Origin: Paramecium sonneborni
Lineage: Eukaryota; Ciliophora; Oligohymenophorea; Peniculida; Parameciidae
Reading direction: 5' to 3'
Length of the DNA: 64,000 nt
Assembly: GCA_905182985.1 (NCBI GenBank)
Contig: CAJJDN010000008.1
Coordinates: 267,740 to 331,739, forward strand
Under the pieces are notes generated by a model. That model was not told the DNA's origin and made no database searches. It worked only from the letters and a program-made list of their open reading frames with translations. This document shows, piece by piece, positions 51,641 to 63,122 of the stretch (positions within the stretch are counted from its first letter, which is position 1; each line of letters begins with the position of its first letter). Position numbers and translations under genes: made by a program.

Positions 51641-52238
51641 TTTTAATGTTTATTTACGTAATTCCTCTTCACCTATTATTTTTCATAAAACGATTTATAA
51701 TTTAATTATGTCTTAATAATTTTTAAAAACAAAATTATTTGTTCTTCTAAAATTAAATAATTACAAAGAATTAGAAAGTAAAATAATTTTTTCTATAATA
51801 CTATAAATATAAGTGATTAAAATTTGCTTAATTTGGTAAATAAGTGGATTTTAATTTAATTCTAAAAAATTATATATTACCTTATAATTTATAATAAAAA
51901 TTTAGTATATCCAATCCATAAATCAGTTTATTCTTTAAATTCTTAAATAAATTTAGGGAAATGAATTCTTTTGATATTAAAAATTAGATAATAATTTTGA
52001 TTTAACCTAAGTAATATATTTTATACTCTAAAGTAAATAATTTATTTACTTTATTCTACATTATAAAAAATATATTATAATATCTAAAAATATAAATGTT
52101 TTGGTATTGAAATACTAAATCGTTAATAAATTATATCCGAATAAACGAGTTATTTCAATTAATTCTAATACTTAGAAATAAAAGGCAGTATTTTAACAAA
52201 TCAATTAAATATTTAAAATATCTTCTCATATATAATTT
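51641..52238. other. AT-rich intergenic region
   Basis: About 600 bp between two plus-strand genes. Extremely AT-rich, no coding or structured feature recognised. Confidence 0.45.
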
Positions 52239-52931
52239 ATGTCGAATTAAAATTAATAGCATGATGCAAGTATTGATGAAAATAAGGAAAGTGCTACTTT
52301 ATAGTCACTTTTGAGCGAGCAAGAATCATAAGAATAAGGTAATTTGTATAACTATTTATTAGCTTTTTATAATTACAGCACATAAAATGATTAACCGAAT
52401 CCTCTTAATCATAGCTTTCAAGAGGATCTTAGTGCTTTTGTGGAGTATTTTAAGGCTCCCATAAAATAAGGACAATAGAAAGATCAATTTTCAAAAAATA
52501 TCTAGAACAAAAAATTAAAGAAGACTTAGTACAAAAAAAAGGTTAAAAGGATAAAAGAATTTCAATATGAGGAAGATATAAGACTCTTAAACTTAGTACA
52601 TGAACATGGAAGATAATTTTCGAGAATAGTAAAGTAATTCCCTAAAAGGACGGTTAGTATGCTTAAAAATCGATATTACAAGAACTTAAGATATAGATGG
52701 GAAGAATTATTGGGAATGTAATACATATATACATATTTTAGAGAATACACAGAAAATGAAGATGAGTAAAAAACATTGAACTAAGTTGAAGTAAGTTATA
52801 CGGATAACTAATTCGTTAACCAATAAGACTTAATTAACATGATACCTAATTCCTATAGTTGTCCAATAATTTGCGGCATGCTCTCTTAATTCATTACTAA
52901 AATGGATTAATTTCTCAAAACTCAGTTTTGA
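52239..52931 (+). CDS. Myb/SANT-like DNA-binding protein
   Basis: A 222-aa protein with one likely 24-nt intron (52339-52362), which is in frame and TGA-free, so retention is possible. The N-terminal part is acidic and glutamine/serine rich. A single Myb-like helix-turn-helix lies near residues 105-155: FQYEEDIRLLNLVHEHGRQF, then SRIVKQFPKRTVSMLKNRYY and KNLRYRWEEL. The spacing of the aromatic residues and the K-N-R-Y-Y recognition helix is the standard Myb form (Q-F-S-R-I in helix 2). One repeat suggests a SANT/Myb-related factor acting in the nucleus as a transcription or chromatin regulator. The C-terminal region has cysteines in SCPIICGMLS of unknown meaning. Confidence 0.75.
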
Positions 52932-53561
52932 GCCTTACAACTAATTTGATAGAGTTTATCTATATTATATTTCATACAAACGATCAATAATATGCTTTTC
53001 TTTTCCAAACTAGGGCACTAAGAAAGAATTCCATTTTTTATATATAAAACAAAAAAAAAAACTGAAATTCCGATAAATTTTTTATTATATTGGAAGGTAC
53101 GGCTATTAACATTTAATTGTTTAATTTAATTGTTTTATGAGTTATTCCAGCATCATATGCGACCCTAATGAAAAGGATTATATCTAGGACTAAATATAGA
53201 CAAGGTTTTATTTGTCAAGAAAGTTGATAAAACTGAAAAATTAAATATTACTAAATTTTTTTAATATTTCTGAAAGTTTTACTTGAAAAGAAAAATCAAT
53301 TTCTTTACTTCGTTAATAAAAGAGTCTAAAATCAATAACTCAAGGAAATTGTAGAGTTATTTTATAAAATTACTTGTAATGAATTTATAAAAAAGTATGG
53401 AACTAAAAAATAGAAAAACATGTAGAAGAGCACAAAAATTTTTTAAAATAAATTATATTTAGATTATAATTCTCTGATTCATCTATATTATCTATATAAT
53501 TTATATTGAATTTAAATGAAATAAATCAATAATTATATACTATATTCATAATATAAAATAT
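52932..53561. other. AT-rich intergenic region
   Basis: About 630 bp before the cysteine-rich surface protein gene. Only chance frames were seen. Confidence 0.45.
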
Positions 53562-54482
53562 ATGATAAAATTATCAAGCTTGATATTTTTTATGGTTTCG
53601 TAAGTGTTTTGTTTAGATTAATGGCAATGCACATGCGAATAGTTAATGACAGAATTTGACTGTATGACATAGTAAAAGAATAGATTTAAGATGGGAGAGA
53701 TTGATTAATCTTCAATTTGTTTCTGGTATTAAGAAAAATGTTAAAATCTAATGAATTATCTATCTGATGTTAGTTGTACAAGTTTAAACAACTAGGAATG
53801 TACATTTGTGAGTGATACTTTATTCACAATTAATCCAATATGTGCATGGTATTATAAAGCTGATGGAGGATAATGCACTAAATTTACAAGGTGTTAAGAT
53901 TATTAATATTAATCTGAAATAATAGCTGAGGTAGAATGTAAAAATATTGGATGTAATAGAATTAAAAATAAATGCTCATTTGATTATAGAGGAAGACAAG
54001 AATAGTAATGTTCAGAAATTGGAGACTAAAAAACTTGCGATGTCACTTTTTTAAAGGATAAACTTACAATATGTCAATGGAATAATACTACAAAAAAATG
54101 TGGAGGCTTTAATTTTGAGCAATGTGCTGATTTAAAGAAATAAGAAGATTGTAATTTAGCAAATACCTTTTGTCGTTGGAAATAAGAATAATGTTTAGAA
54201 AGAAATTGTGCAGATAAAGAGTTGCAGTATAAATCTGGCAGTTAATTTTGTATTTCATATTACAGCTTGACAAATAAAAAGTATATCTAATGTGTAGAAA
54301 ATGATAATGGAGATTGCATTGAAAATGATCCAGAATTATTGCTTGAATCTTAATGTAATTATTATAGTCGTCTTACCTATTAATGGAATACAACTACTTC
54401 AACTTGTACTCCATGTATATACTTGGCTTAAAGTTTCATAATTAAAGTTAGTATTATTATTTTATTTACCATTATTTTGTGA
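53562..54482 (+). CDS. Cysteine-rich secreted/surface protein (surface-antigen-like)
   Basis: An intronless 306-aa protein. It begins with a signal peptide (MIKLSSLIFFMVSQVFC) and ends with a hydrophobic segment (FIIKVSIIILFTIIL) suited to a GPI-attachment signal or a single membrane anchor. Between them are more than 25 cysteines at fairly regular intervals, in units such as CFWYQEKC, NNQECTFVSD, ICAWYYKADGGQCTKF, and CQWNNTTKKCGGFNFEQC. The repeating C-x-W pattern with C about every 10 residues is that of Paramecium surface antigens (i-antigens), but this is far shorter than the large serotype proteins. It is probably displayed on the cell surface or cilia. Disulfide bonding of the ectodomain is expected. 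Confidence 0.8.
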
Positions 54483-54525
54483 TAATATTTTTAATATATA
54501 TAAATTAATTAATATAACTAATTCA

Positions 54526-54693
54526 ATGGAATATGATATCAGAAAATTAGAAGATAGAATAAGAAAAATTGAAAATGAATGTGTTGAATTATAAACTAAA
54601 ATAGATTACTCAATCAAAAAAAAACAAAGTGTTTAAAAACAAAATGAATTTCTAAAATAAGTAATTGTCAGATTAAATGACTTATATACATGA
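54526..54693 (+). CDS. Short coiled-coil ORF
   Basis: A 55-aa frame: MEYDIRKLEDRIRKIENECV followed by a basic stretch and a leucine-rich end. It has a good heptad pattern and no introns. It starts 43 bp after the surface-protein stop. The size and composition leave room for a chance ORF, but the coiled-coil regularity favours a real small gene. No partner is suggested by the context. Confidence 0.5.
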
Positions 54694-55045
54694 ATTATAA
54701 TTATGCATATTATGAATAGCAATAATTAGAAAATCTCATATACAATATATGAGAATATTAAAAGAGCCTATGTATTTATCTAAAAATTTTTTTTTTTGTT
54801 TATTTGTGTCAAACAAACTTTAATTTGTTAATTACTTTTTAATTCTGCTTTAGCATTTATTTATCAAGGTTGATTAAAATTATAGTATCTGCAATCAATT
54901 TTTTAGTTGAAATTATCGAATTATATTTAAATAAAAATAGGGATATATTATTTTGATTATATATGAAAAAAAATAAATATTTATTAATTTAGTTTGGATA
55001 ATAATTTTTGATTAAAAACATTAGATAAATAGTTAACAATAGAAA
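54694..55045. other. AT-rich intergenic region between convergent genes
   Basis: About 350 bp, very AT-rich, with nothing recognised. Confidence 0.4.
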
Positions 55046-56269
55046 TCATTATTCTTTAAGTTGAATTTTAATGTTAGAAGTTCTTGGAGATACTATAGAT
55101 GATAATATAGATGTTTGTCCGTTAATTTAAGGTAGATACTCATAACCAAAAAACTGTTCTTTTAAAATTAAAAACAAAAGTTACATTAAATTTGCTCAGA
55201 ATGAAGAATAGATTAATCTTCCAAAGACTCTAATCTACTTGACTTTAAATAATTATCTAATTTTCCATCTGGAATAAATGGAGAAGGAATCAACTTTTTT
55301 TCATAAGAATTCCAATTGAAATTTTTGAACCATGGATGATTTTTGACTTCTTCAGGTCCATTGCATCCTAATCTAATCGTTGGTTTTCTGTTAATAAGAG
55401 AATTAGTAAAATTAATAGCATCTTCACTCCAACCTTATGGAACATCAGTTAAAATAACCTACTTTGCTATAATTTAATCTCTGATTTCTTATCTACTTTT
55501 ACCATTATAAGGTCTTTTACCTAACTTAATTAATCAAATTATAAAATTACTATGCATTCATGCATTATAATTCCAAGTGCAAAGTAATCTACAGCAACAC
55601 CATGATTTTATCTACACATAACTTCAGGTGCCATATATCCTGGTGTACCACTTGTTTCATGACTATTTTAAGGTTTCCAAATTCTTGCAATTCCAAAATC
55701 TGTAATTCTTAAATACCCTTCACTATCAAAAACTAGATTTTCTGGTTTAATATCTCTATGTATAATCCCATTAGAATGAATGTAATCTAATCCTATTATT
55801 ATACAAGCAGCTATGTGCTTTGTAATTGACTCTGAAAATTTCCTATATTTACAGATATGAAATCTTAAATCTCCTCCTGCTAAGAAATCCATTGCTAAAT
55901 ATAATTAATAGCGATCTTAAAATGCACTTACTATATTTATGATAAAACTATGTTAAATAAATTACAAAATAATACTCGTGTTTTAATGTTGACAATATTT
56001 ATAATTCATTCATGACTGAGCTCACACTCTTTTTTTATATAACTCTTATGTTTAAAAATGATTTATTACCTCACTTTAGACATAACTTTTAATGCGACTA
56101 TTAAATTTCTGGTCTTTTAAAGTCTTGCCTTATATACTTTACCAAACCCTCCTTAACCAATAACAGATATTAATTCAAAATTCTAAAGAGACATCTCTAT
56201 TAATATTTGTAACAAAACTATACAAGTATCATCGCATGATCCTCGAAATTTGAACTCACAGCCTCCCAT
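55046..56269 (-). CDS. AGC-family protein kinase, YANK/STK32-like
   Basis: The 363-aa kinase has introns 56197-56223 (27 nt), 56045-56069, 55948-55975, 55525-55550 and 55159-55184. Landmarks are [22 protein letters not shown] (VALKVM lysine), [52 protein letters not shown] and the AGC C-lobe with [18 protein letters not shown] and a [10 protein letters not shown] block. The phrase L-A-G-G-D-L-R-F-H is characteristic of the YANK (STK32) group. The short N-terminus MGGCEFKF could be N-myristoylated at Gly2. The first intron is a multiple of three; without it a hydrophobic stretch would be inserted before the kinase core, and an internal ATG at 56192-56194 offers an alternative start. Substrates are unknown. 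Confidence 0.88.
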
Positions 56270-56657
56270 AATTTTTATATGAGATTATTTTATTAATAAA
56301 TTGAACTCTTTATACATCAAAGAATCATTTCTAAAAAGCCGAGCTTTTTTAAATAATTTTGTTGTTATAATAAATTTAAATTTGCTATAGCAATAACCTC
56401 ACCTAACCATTTATAAATTATATAATAATAGAAAACCCATCAATTCTTAAATTATTTAAAGATTAAATATTAATTTTAATCAATTTATCATTAAGTTTCA
56501 CTATAAATTGACATCGTCTTTATATGTAATGAACAAGAATTTTAAAGAATTAAGATTTATATATAGAATATTTATAAGCCATTTTTTTATAAATACATAA
56601 TTAGATAAATAATAATGTCAAAACATAATCAATATATAAAAATTAAAGAAAAATATT
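56270..56657. other. AT-rich intergenic region
   Basis: About 390 bp with no recognised feature. Confidence 0.4.
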
Positions 56658-57593
56658 TCAACTTTCTAAATATTAACATCTTTCTTTTAATGTAATTTCA
56701 AATCTTTATAATGATTCATTCATTTCATCATAAACTTTTTAATTAGACAATTATTCCTCAATTTCAGTTTATTATGTATTAAAACTTTTTGATCTGATAT
56801 TTTTTGTGGATTACTACTTTTATCTTGTTTACATACTTGTTGAACTGTCAAATTTCTTCACATGTGAATATAAAGTAGGGCAACATTATTATTCTATGGA
56901 TGACAAATTCAATAATAGCATCCCTTTATATTCTGGTCTCACCTATCTTAAAAAATTAATTTCTAAGCCTTAAGCATTCCCTTTAGAAGTCTAAAAAGAA
57001 TTGTGTTTTAATAATTTATTTCTAAAATCCATCTAAGCTTAAAATTTCAACTTCTAAAGTTCTATATCAGCTTTGAAATTATTATCTATTTAGCTAATTG
57101 CTTTTTTCTATCGATTAAAAGTTTTAGGTCCATATATAAATTTCAAATGTTTTTTATCTAGCATCTCTAAATGGTTCCATTAATTATCAATTTAATTTTC
57201 CTATTATCTCTTTTCATAAATACCAAATGTGTAGGAGATCTTTAGAAAATTGGTTAAGCTAAATCTTCATCTGTTACAGCATATTTACTTGTTTCCAATG
57301 ACCTCTATTTACTTTTAATTTCTAAAATAGTTCTTCTAAATTCATTCCTTTTTAATCTCACTTATGATTCATTTTTAAACTTTTGTAATTAATCAGAGTT
57401 TCGTTATTCATCTGCTTTTTATTAAGTAAAAGTAATTTTGGAAAAGAACTAGTTTCTTTTGCATGCCATCAAAAATATACTTGTTATTCCAATAAGTTTG
57501 ATCTTTTTTTGTTATTGTAGTGCTCTATGAAGGTATCTCATCTCTGATAAAATCCATGTAAGATTACGGACCTAATTTTCTAGCCTTAAACAT
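56658..57593 (-). CDS. Hypothetical basic helical protein
   Basis: A 295-aa protein with introns 57456-57480 (25 nt) and 57201-57223 (23 nt); both are needed to join otherwise broken frames. It is basic and glutamine/asparagine rich, with helical stretches RLKRNEFRRTILEIKSKQRS, KFIYGPKTFNRQKKA and TEIEEQLSNQKVYDEMNESL. The start MFKARKLGPQSYMDFIRDEI has no signal or targeting features. The same frame continues upstream of the ATG for seven codons to a TGA, behind which lies more coding-like sequence (57615-57935), so the true gene may once have been longer. No family recognised. Confidence 0.62.
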
Positions 57594-57614
57594 GATAATT
57601 TTATTATTTAATAA

Positions 57615-57935
57615 TCATTATATTAGATCGTTAATATGCTCTATGTCTTTGGCTCTCTTTAAAATCTATTTTTATATGCCCTTATTTTTAAATTATATCT
57701 TATAAACCATTTCCTAAATATATATAAAAGTTTTATGAAGACGAATTCCTTCTAAATTTTAGTGTCAATCATTGAAGTTTCAGATTATGTATTTAGATCA
57801 TCTCTTAAAATGTAATTATCAAAAAAATATTGATCATTGGTTAAAGATAAATATGATATAATTAGTCAATAAATTTAATAAATCAGATGTCTTTTTAGTT
57901 TGAAAAATATGTTCATTATTTTAAATTTGTCAAAA
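57615..57935 (-). pseudogene. Decayed gene fragment upstream of the 56658-57593 gene
   Basis: Reading the minus strand, two adjoining frames look coding: FQTKKTSDLLNLLTN, then (one base out of register) YLSLTNDQYFFDNYILRDDL and SMIDTKIQKEF. A 29-nt intron with usual ends (57714-57742) continues this as EMVYKIQFKNKGIQKQILKR and AKDIEHINDLIQ, ended by TGA at 57615-57617. No ATG opens the first frame and no intron explains the frame change. After the TGA the frame is open into the ATG of the next gene. It is probably the broken 5' portion of that gene or a separate decayed gene. Confidence 0.4.
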
Positions 57936-58192
57936 TAATTAATATTTTTTTAGCTTTTTAACTAATTAAAATGATAAATCTTTACCTTCATTTAAGAATG
58001 AAGGCTAATAAAGAAATTTCATATAATTATACCATTTATTTTTTTATCAAAAACTTCAATTATAATTTATCTCTATTCATAAAATTAAGATCGAAAATTT
58101 TAGATGTAAAGAATAAATTAATAAAAAAGACTTTTTTTAGTTTTTAAATTGCATTCTAAATTAATATAAAGTATGAATTTATAATTATCAAA
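57936..58192. other. AT-rich intergenic stretch
   Basis: Nothing recognised; it follows the stop of the long coiled-coil gene. Confidence 0.35.
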
Positions 58193-59503
58193 TCATCTTC
58201 TTGGCTTAGGAATTTTTGAATAGAGAATAGCCTATCTTTATTCAGCAACTTACTTATATGTCACTGGCTATTCTTTAGATTAAGACCTCATCTTATTATA
58301 CGAAGATAAAGTGTCTGCTTACATATTTTCTTTTTCAATAGAGATATTAATCTATTTAACTGGTCTTGAATCATATTATTTTTATTCATTTCTTTAATCT
58401 AATTTGTTAGATATTGATTAAGATTATTAATTACAAATTTATTTTCCTTTATTATAACATCCTACAAAATGTTAAGGTTTAACTTTTTAATTAATTTCAC
58501 AATCTGTTAGTGTTTTAATATTCTGTGCACCTTGACAAGCAGAAAAAGATTTACTTCTTGAAACTTATAAATCAACACTATTGTCTTAATGATTTGATGT
58601 TTAAAGATTTTGTTTCCTTTATATTTCAAACTCTAACTATTGTACTTTACATTCTGTATTTGAAAGTTGTCCAAAAAGATAATTGTTTTGTTCCCTTAAT
58701 TCATCAATTTACTAATCTAAAATCTTTCTTTAATCGTCTAATTATTATTAATATTTTTATTTTAAATCTCTATATCTTTATTAATAAAGCTCTTCATTTG
58801 ATTTCATTCTACTCATAAACTCTTATTAAAAAGTTGAACTTTATTATAATTCTTCCTCTAATTCACATATTCTTCTTTAATATTCTTCTTCTTAATTAAT
58901 TATATTCTAAGTTAATAATTAATATTCTTCATATTCTTATTTTATTTATTAATAATCTTATTAATCATTTCTCATAGTTTCTTATAATTTATTTTATAGA
59001 TCTAGATATTATTTTTGTAATTCTTCAAGAGCTCTATGTAATTCCATAACATCAGGAATATTCTCTTATTAATTTTGAAGATTCAATAATTCCTCTTATA
59101 ATTATTGATTTTAATATTCTAATTGTTAATTTCTACGATTTACTTCAGATAATTATTAATTTAATTATCTTTCAGTATCAAATAGCTTTTTTTATAGATC
59201 TTAGATTTATTGATTTTTTTATTCCAACAAAGTCTTTTATTTAACCGAACTTTTTTCTAAACTATTTTCTCGTATAATGTCTGAATTTTTTAATTCATAT
59301 CCGGTTTTTAAATATTTTTATTCTAATCTCATCATAGTTTATTAATTTTATTAACATCTTTCCTACATTTCTTTGAGTTCTTATTTAAAAAAGCTTTCAT
59401 CAAATTTTGTACTATCATCAAGTTATCTGCTTCTCTTTAAAGCTTAATTAACTTGTTCTTCTAATTCTTCAATTCTTTTCAATTCTTTATCTGTCTATGA
59501 CAT
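58193..59503 (-). CDS. Glutamine-rich long coiled-coil protein
   Basis: A single 436-aa frame without introns. About the first 290 residues are almost one continuous coiled coil, with heptads such as ELKRIEELEEQVNQALKR, QQLEYQNQQLQEELLNLQ and LREQNNYLFGQLSNTE. It is very rich in glutamine encoded by TAA and TAG. The last 140 residues are polar and basic, with a short cysteine-containing patch (DCEINQK, VGCYNKGKQIC), and end IPKPRR. Such proteins usually serve as structural parts of basal bodies, cilia or the cortex in ciliates. The exact family is not recognisable because of the low complexity. Confidence 0.8.
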
Positions 59504-59715
59504 TTATCTAACGGATAATAATAATTAAATATTTTTTTATTATTTTTTATTCTTAAGAGTGATACCAATAATAGAACTAAACAGACTTAGATTTATTAAG
59601 AAATCATCATAATAATAAATTTTAATAACTAAATCCTTATAAAAATATTTACACAACATAATTAAATATTTTTGAAAGAGATTTTCATAAAAATAGTTAA
59701 TTAATAAATAATTTA

Positions 59716-60819
59716 ATGAAAAAATTTATTTTTATTATTTTTGGAATCTTTGCTTCATTTGTGGCTTATTTGAGAACAATAGAAATAAATGAATAAGTTT
59801 AGCAACTTCAATTTGCACCAGAAATCAAAGAACCTGGTGCAGTATTGAAAGATGGAAGATTAGTAACAAATGGATTTGCACGTAGTGATATTAGAAAATT
59901 TGATTCTTCATAGATATCTTTGTTTAATCGATTATTTAGATTTAAATAATGGGATTACTTTCATTTGATAACATCTTAAGTTTATCTTGCTGTTGCTTTT
60001 GTAGATTTAGGCTATGTTCAAAGCATTTAATTTACATATTATTCAGTGAAAAATGACAAATTCATTCATAAAGATAAAGTGGTTTACCCATTTTAGAGTA
60101 GATAATTTACTTTAGAAGATGAATGTACTCTTAAAGATAATTTAAGTAGATCATTTATATCTGACTAAATAAATGTTGAATATAAAGGATGGTTACATAA
60201 TGGTGTAGAAATGAGATCAATTTAAATTACTTTTGAAGATTTTGAAGCTTCATTTGTGATGGAATCACATTAGAAAGATGATATGTATTTATTAAAGCCA
60301 TTCACAAATGAAGGAGATAAGTTTTTCTATAGTAGAAAAGCTTATGGATGGCATGCTTATGGTTAAATTCAAAATAAGAATGAAGCACATAAATTCACAA
60401 AGGCTAATGCTGGTATGGATTATGGAAGAGGGATATTTAATTATGCTACATTTTGGTTATGGATATCTGGTATGGGATTTTCAGGAGATCATAGAATTGG
60501 ATTTAATTTAGGAGCTGCTGGAGATAATATTAAAGGTAAAGAAACTTCAGATGAAGGTATTTTTATCGATCATCAATTATATATTCTCAAAAATTTAGAA
60601 TATAACTTTGACCTTAATGATCTTTAAAAGAAAATTACGGTTAAAGGAACAGATTTTTATTTAGAATTCATTCCAAAAACTACTCATTTGTTTACTGAAG
60701 ATTTATTACTAATAGATGTTAAGTTCAGACAGTTACTTGGCGTATTTAATGGAAAATATTAAGATATAGAATTCACAGATATTATTGGTATTGTTGAATT
60801 AAATAGAGCTAAATGGTGA
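59716..60819 (+). CDS. DUF2804-type protein with N-terminal membrane segment
   Basis: An intronless 367-aa protein. The N-terminus KKFIFIIFGIFASFVAYL is a signal peptide or membrane anchor. The body matches the DUF2804 layout: EPGAVLKDGRLVTNGFARSD, KQWDYFHLITSQVYLAVAFVDLGY, a middle sheet region with YKGWLHNG, YSRKAYGWHAYG, then AGMDYGRGIFNYATFWLWIS and GFNLGAAGDNIKG. The conserved D-Y/D-x-G-R-G block and lipocalin-like beta repeats agree with this family of unknown function, reported from bacteria and protists. The protein is probably secreted or in the endomembrane lumen. Nothing in the neighbourhood hints at the role. Confidence 0.72.
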
Positions 60820-60851
60820 TTTATATTATAATCATAATCAAAATATTAAAG

Positions 60852-61286
60852 TCATTACGAAGATGCGATAGATGCTTTATCTTCATCTTTATTGTTCTAT
60901 TCGATAGATTTTGTACTAATTCTTCTCATTTTAAAACTATTTTCAGTCTCAACGAACTCAAAATTAGGGTGTAAGGGTCCAAAACAGTATAAAATTTCTT
61001 GATTTTTAAGTATTTCATATCTAAATTTATCAAGTAGTTTTCTTATGCAATCTCTTAAAAATTTTCGACATTGTTTATAACTTTTTGTTTGTATAAATTA
61101 AGATTGATATTGAAAAAATACTTTATCCTTCTTAATTTTCTTATTTCTTCTCATGAATCTTTTAAATTTTAATATTTCCTACTCCTACCACTCTTTAGAA
61201 TACTCTTTCTAAAACTATTTTTGATAGTTTTATAATTAAAACATCCCAATGAGTTCTTCATATGTAACAAAACTGAGAGTCGACAT
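60852..61286 (-). CDS. Hypothetical basic protein
   Basis: An intronless 144-aa frame: MSTLSFVTYEELIGMFQLQN, then a highly basic helical middle, KFKRFMRRNKKIKKDKVF and CRKFLRDCIRKLLDKFR, followed by CFGPLHPNFEF and an acidic serine-rich end. It faces the DUF2804 gene tail to tail with 32 bp between stops. No family was recognised. The basic helices could bind nucleic acid or membranes, but this is a guess. Confidence 0.62.
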
Positions 61287-61490
61287 TTTAATTTATTTTA
61301 TTTATATGTGAAATAATAAAGTTTTTAAGAAAAGTTTGTTTAAGTATAAATAACATTTCTAGACTTTAAATAATATTGAATTATCTAAAGGGTAAAAAGA
61401 TAATTTATTCATTGAAACATCGTTTCTTTTAGAAATTATGTAACATTATAAATAAAAATAATAATAATTTTTGTAATAATTTTATTTGAA

Positions 61491-63071
61491 TCATAATATG
61501 GTAATATTTCCATTATTAAGGCCATTGTGTTCTCCAACAATATGGGTATCTGAGTAAGGAACAACTGGTTCCTTAAAATTTGGATTTTTTTATAATGCTT
61601 ATTTAGTGAGGTTTTTCCACTAATAATAAAAATCAAAGATAATACTTTTTCTTCAATTTTTTATCTATCTTTTTTTTAGTTCTTTGCATCTTGAATAATA
61701 TATAAATATTTAGGATCTTTGGTATTTAATGCCTTATCAAATGCTTGATAATCTATTTCCTTAAGTATTGTCTTTAAAGCATTCAAAGATTCTTATAAAA
61801 CCTTATGCCAATGAGTATCTGCTATTTAAGCAATAACTGGAACTAAAAGTGGAAATGTGAATGGCTTATAACTTTTCAGGATAGTGAGAAAGTAATCATT
61901 TTCAAAGAAACACATAGCCCTATCAGCCACTTATAAATGAGGTCCTGCTATACATTTTATTAACCTTTTAAATAATTTAGGAATTAAAGGTTCTAATTTA
62001 GAAATTTCACAAACTTCCAAAACTTCTAAAAGTTCATTAAGAAACATAACTTCTTTGGCTGAATTAGCAAATGGCCAATATCTTAAAAGTCCTTCAACTA
62101 AGAATGTTGCTAAAGTAGGATCTTTAGATAAAAATAACATTGAGCATCTTAATAATTATTCATGATAAAACTAACAAGTTTGAACTTTATGTAGAGGAAT
62201 AATGACTGTTTTAAAGAATATAACGTGTTCTTCTCTTAATGGAACAGCAAATCCACTAATAATACTTGCTAATATATCTAAAAGTTCAGCTGCTCCATTA
62301 AATTTATAAGTTTCATGAATCAAAGTGTAGAAACAATCATTTATTGCTTTTCTAATCATTTTTCGTCTTGGAACTAATTTTGCATAGAGCCTATGTAAAA
62401 TGTTTTTTAAGTATTCTCTTTCTCTAGGTTCTTCTGAATCAAATAATTCAAGGAATTCTTGAATAAAAGAATGAGTGATGAAAATCTATAAAAATTTATA
62501 AAAGAAATACTTTAAGTGATTTTACATCAGGCTATTCATTAACAATTAATTATAAGAAATATTCATAAACAGGCTATAGATGAGTCCAGGCTGGATCAAT
62601 AAGTTACTTTGTTTTTAATAATAAAATAAATTACATCATCATCTTCCATTCCTATTTCTCCATTAGTTGCTGTTTTCTTTAATATAGGTAAAGGTCTAAA
62701 AATATTCTTTTCAATCATTTCTATAATTAAATCTAAATGTGGGACAACTAAATTAGTAACAAAATTAGGCTCCTTTAATAAATCAAATAATTCTTATAAG
62801 TATTGTGAACGTTCCTATTTTTCTTTAACATTTTTTGTGTCATCATTAAAATCATAAGGTTAAGAACAGAAATGTATTTTCTTTAAAAATTAATCTCTAA
62901 TGTCTTTAGGCACATGTTTAGGATCTGTTACTCTTGCCATATTTTGAACCATTTATGGAGGAGCCTTATAATTATATATCTTATTACTCTTGGTTATTAG
63001 GTTGTAGGGTTTGGCTAAGCTTATTATCTTCCTGTTGCTGTTTATTTTGAATTAGCTGTCCTATTTTGCAT
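61491..63071 (-). CDS. PP2A regulatory subunit B56 (B')
   Basis: A 492-aa protein with introns 62965-62987 (23 nt), 62607-62634, 62486-62510 and 61620-61645. The start [20 protein letters not shown] opens a polar N-terminus. The HEAT-like B56 core is clear: [108 protein letters not shown] and [14 protein letters not shown]. It ends with the family's W-K-N-L-T-K-Q-A-x-x-K-N-P helix, recovered only when the last intron is spliced. The subunit directs PP2A to its substrates. The first intron is required to link the N-terminal exon, which otherwise runs out of frame. Confidence 0.95.
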
Positions 63072-63122
63072 TATTTTTATATTTGATTTTGATTAAAAAT
63101 GTGTTTTGAATATTTATATTAG

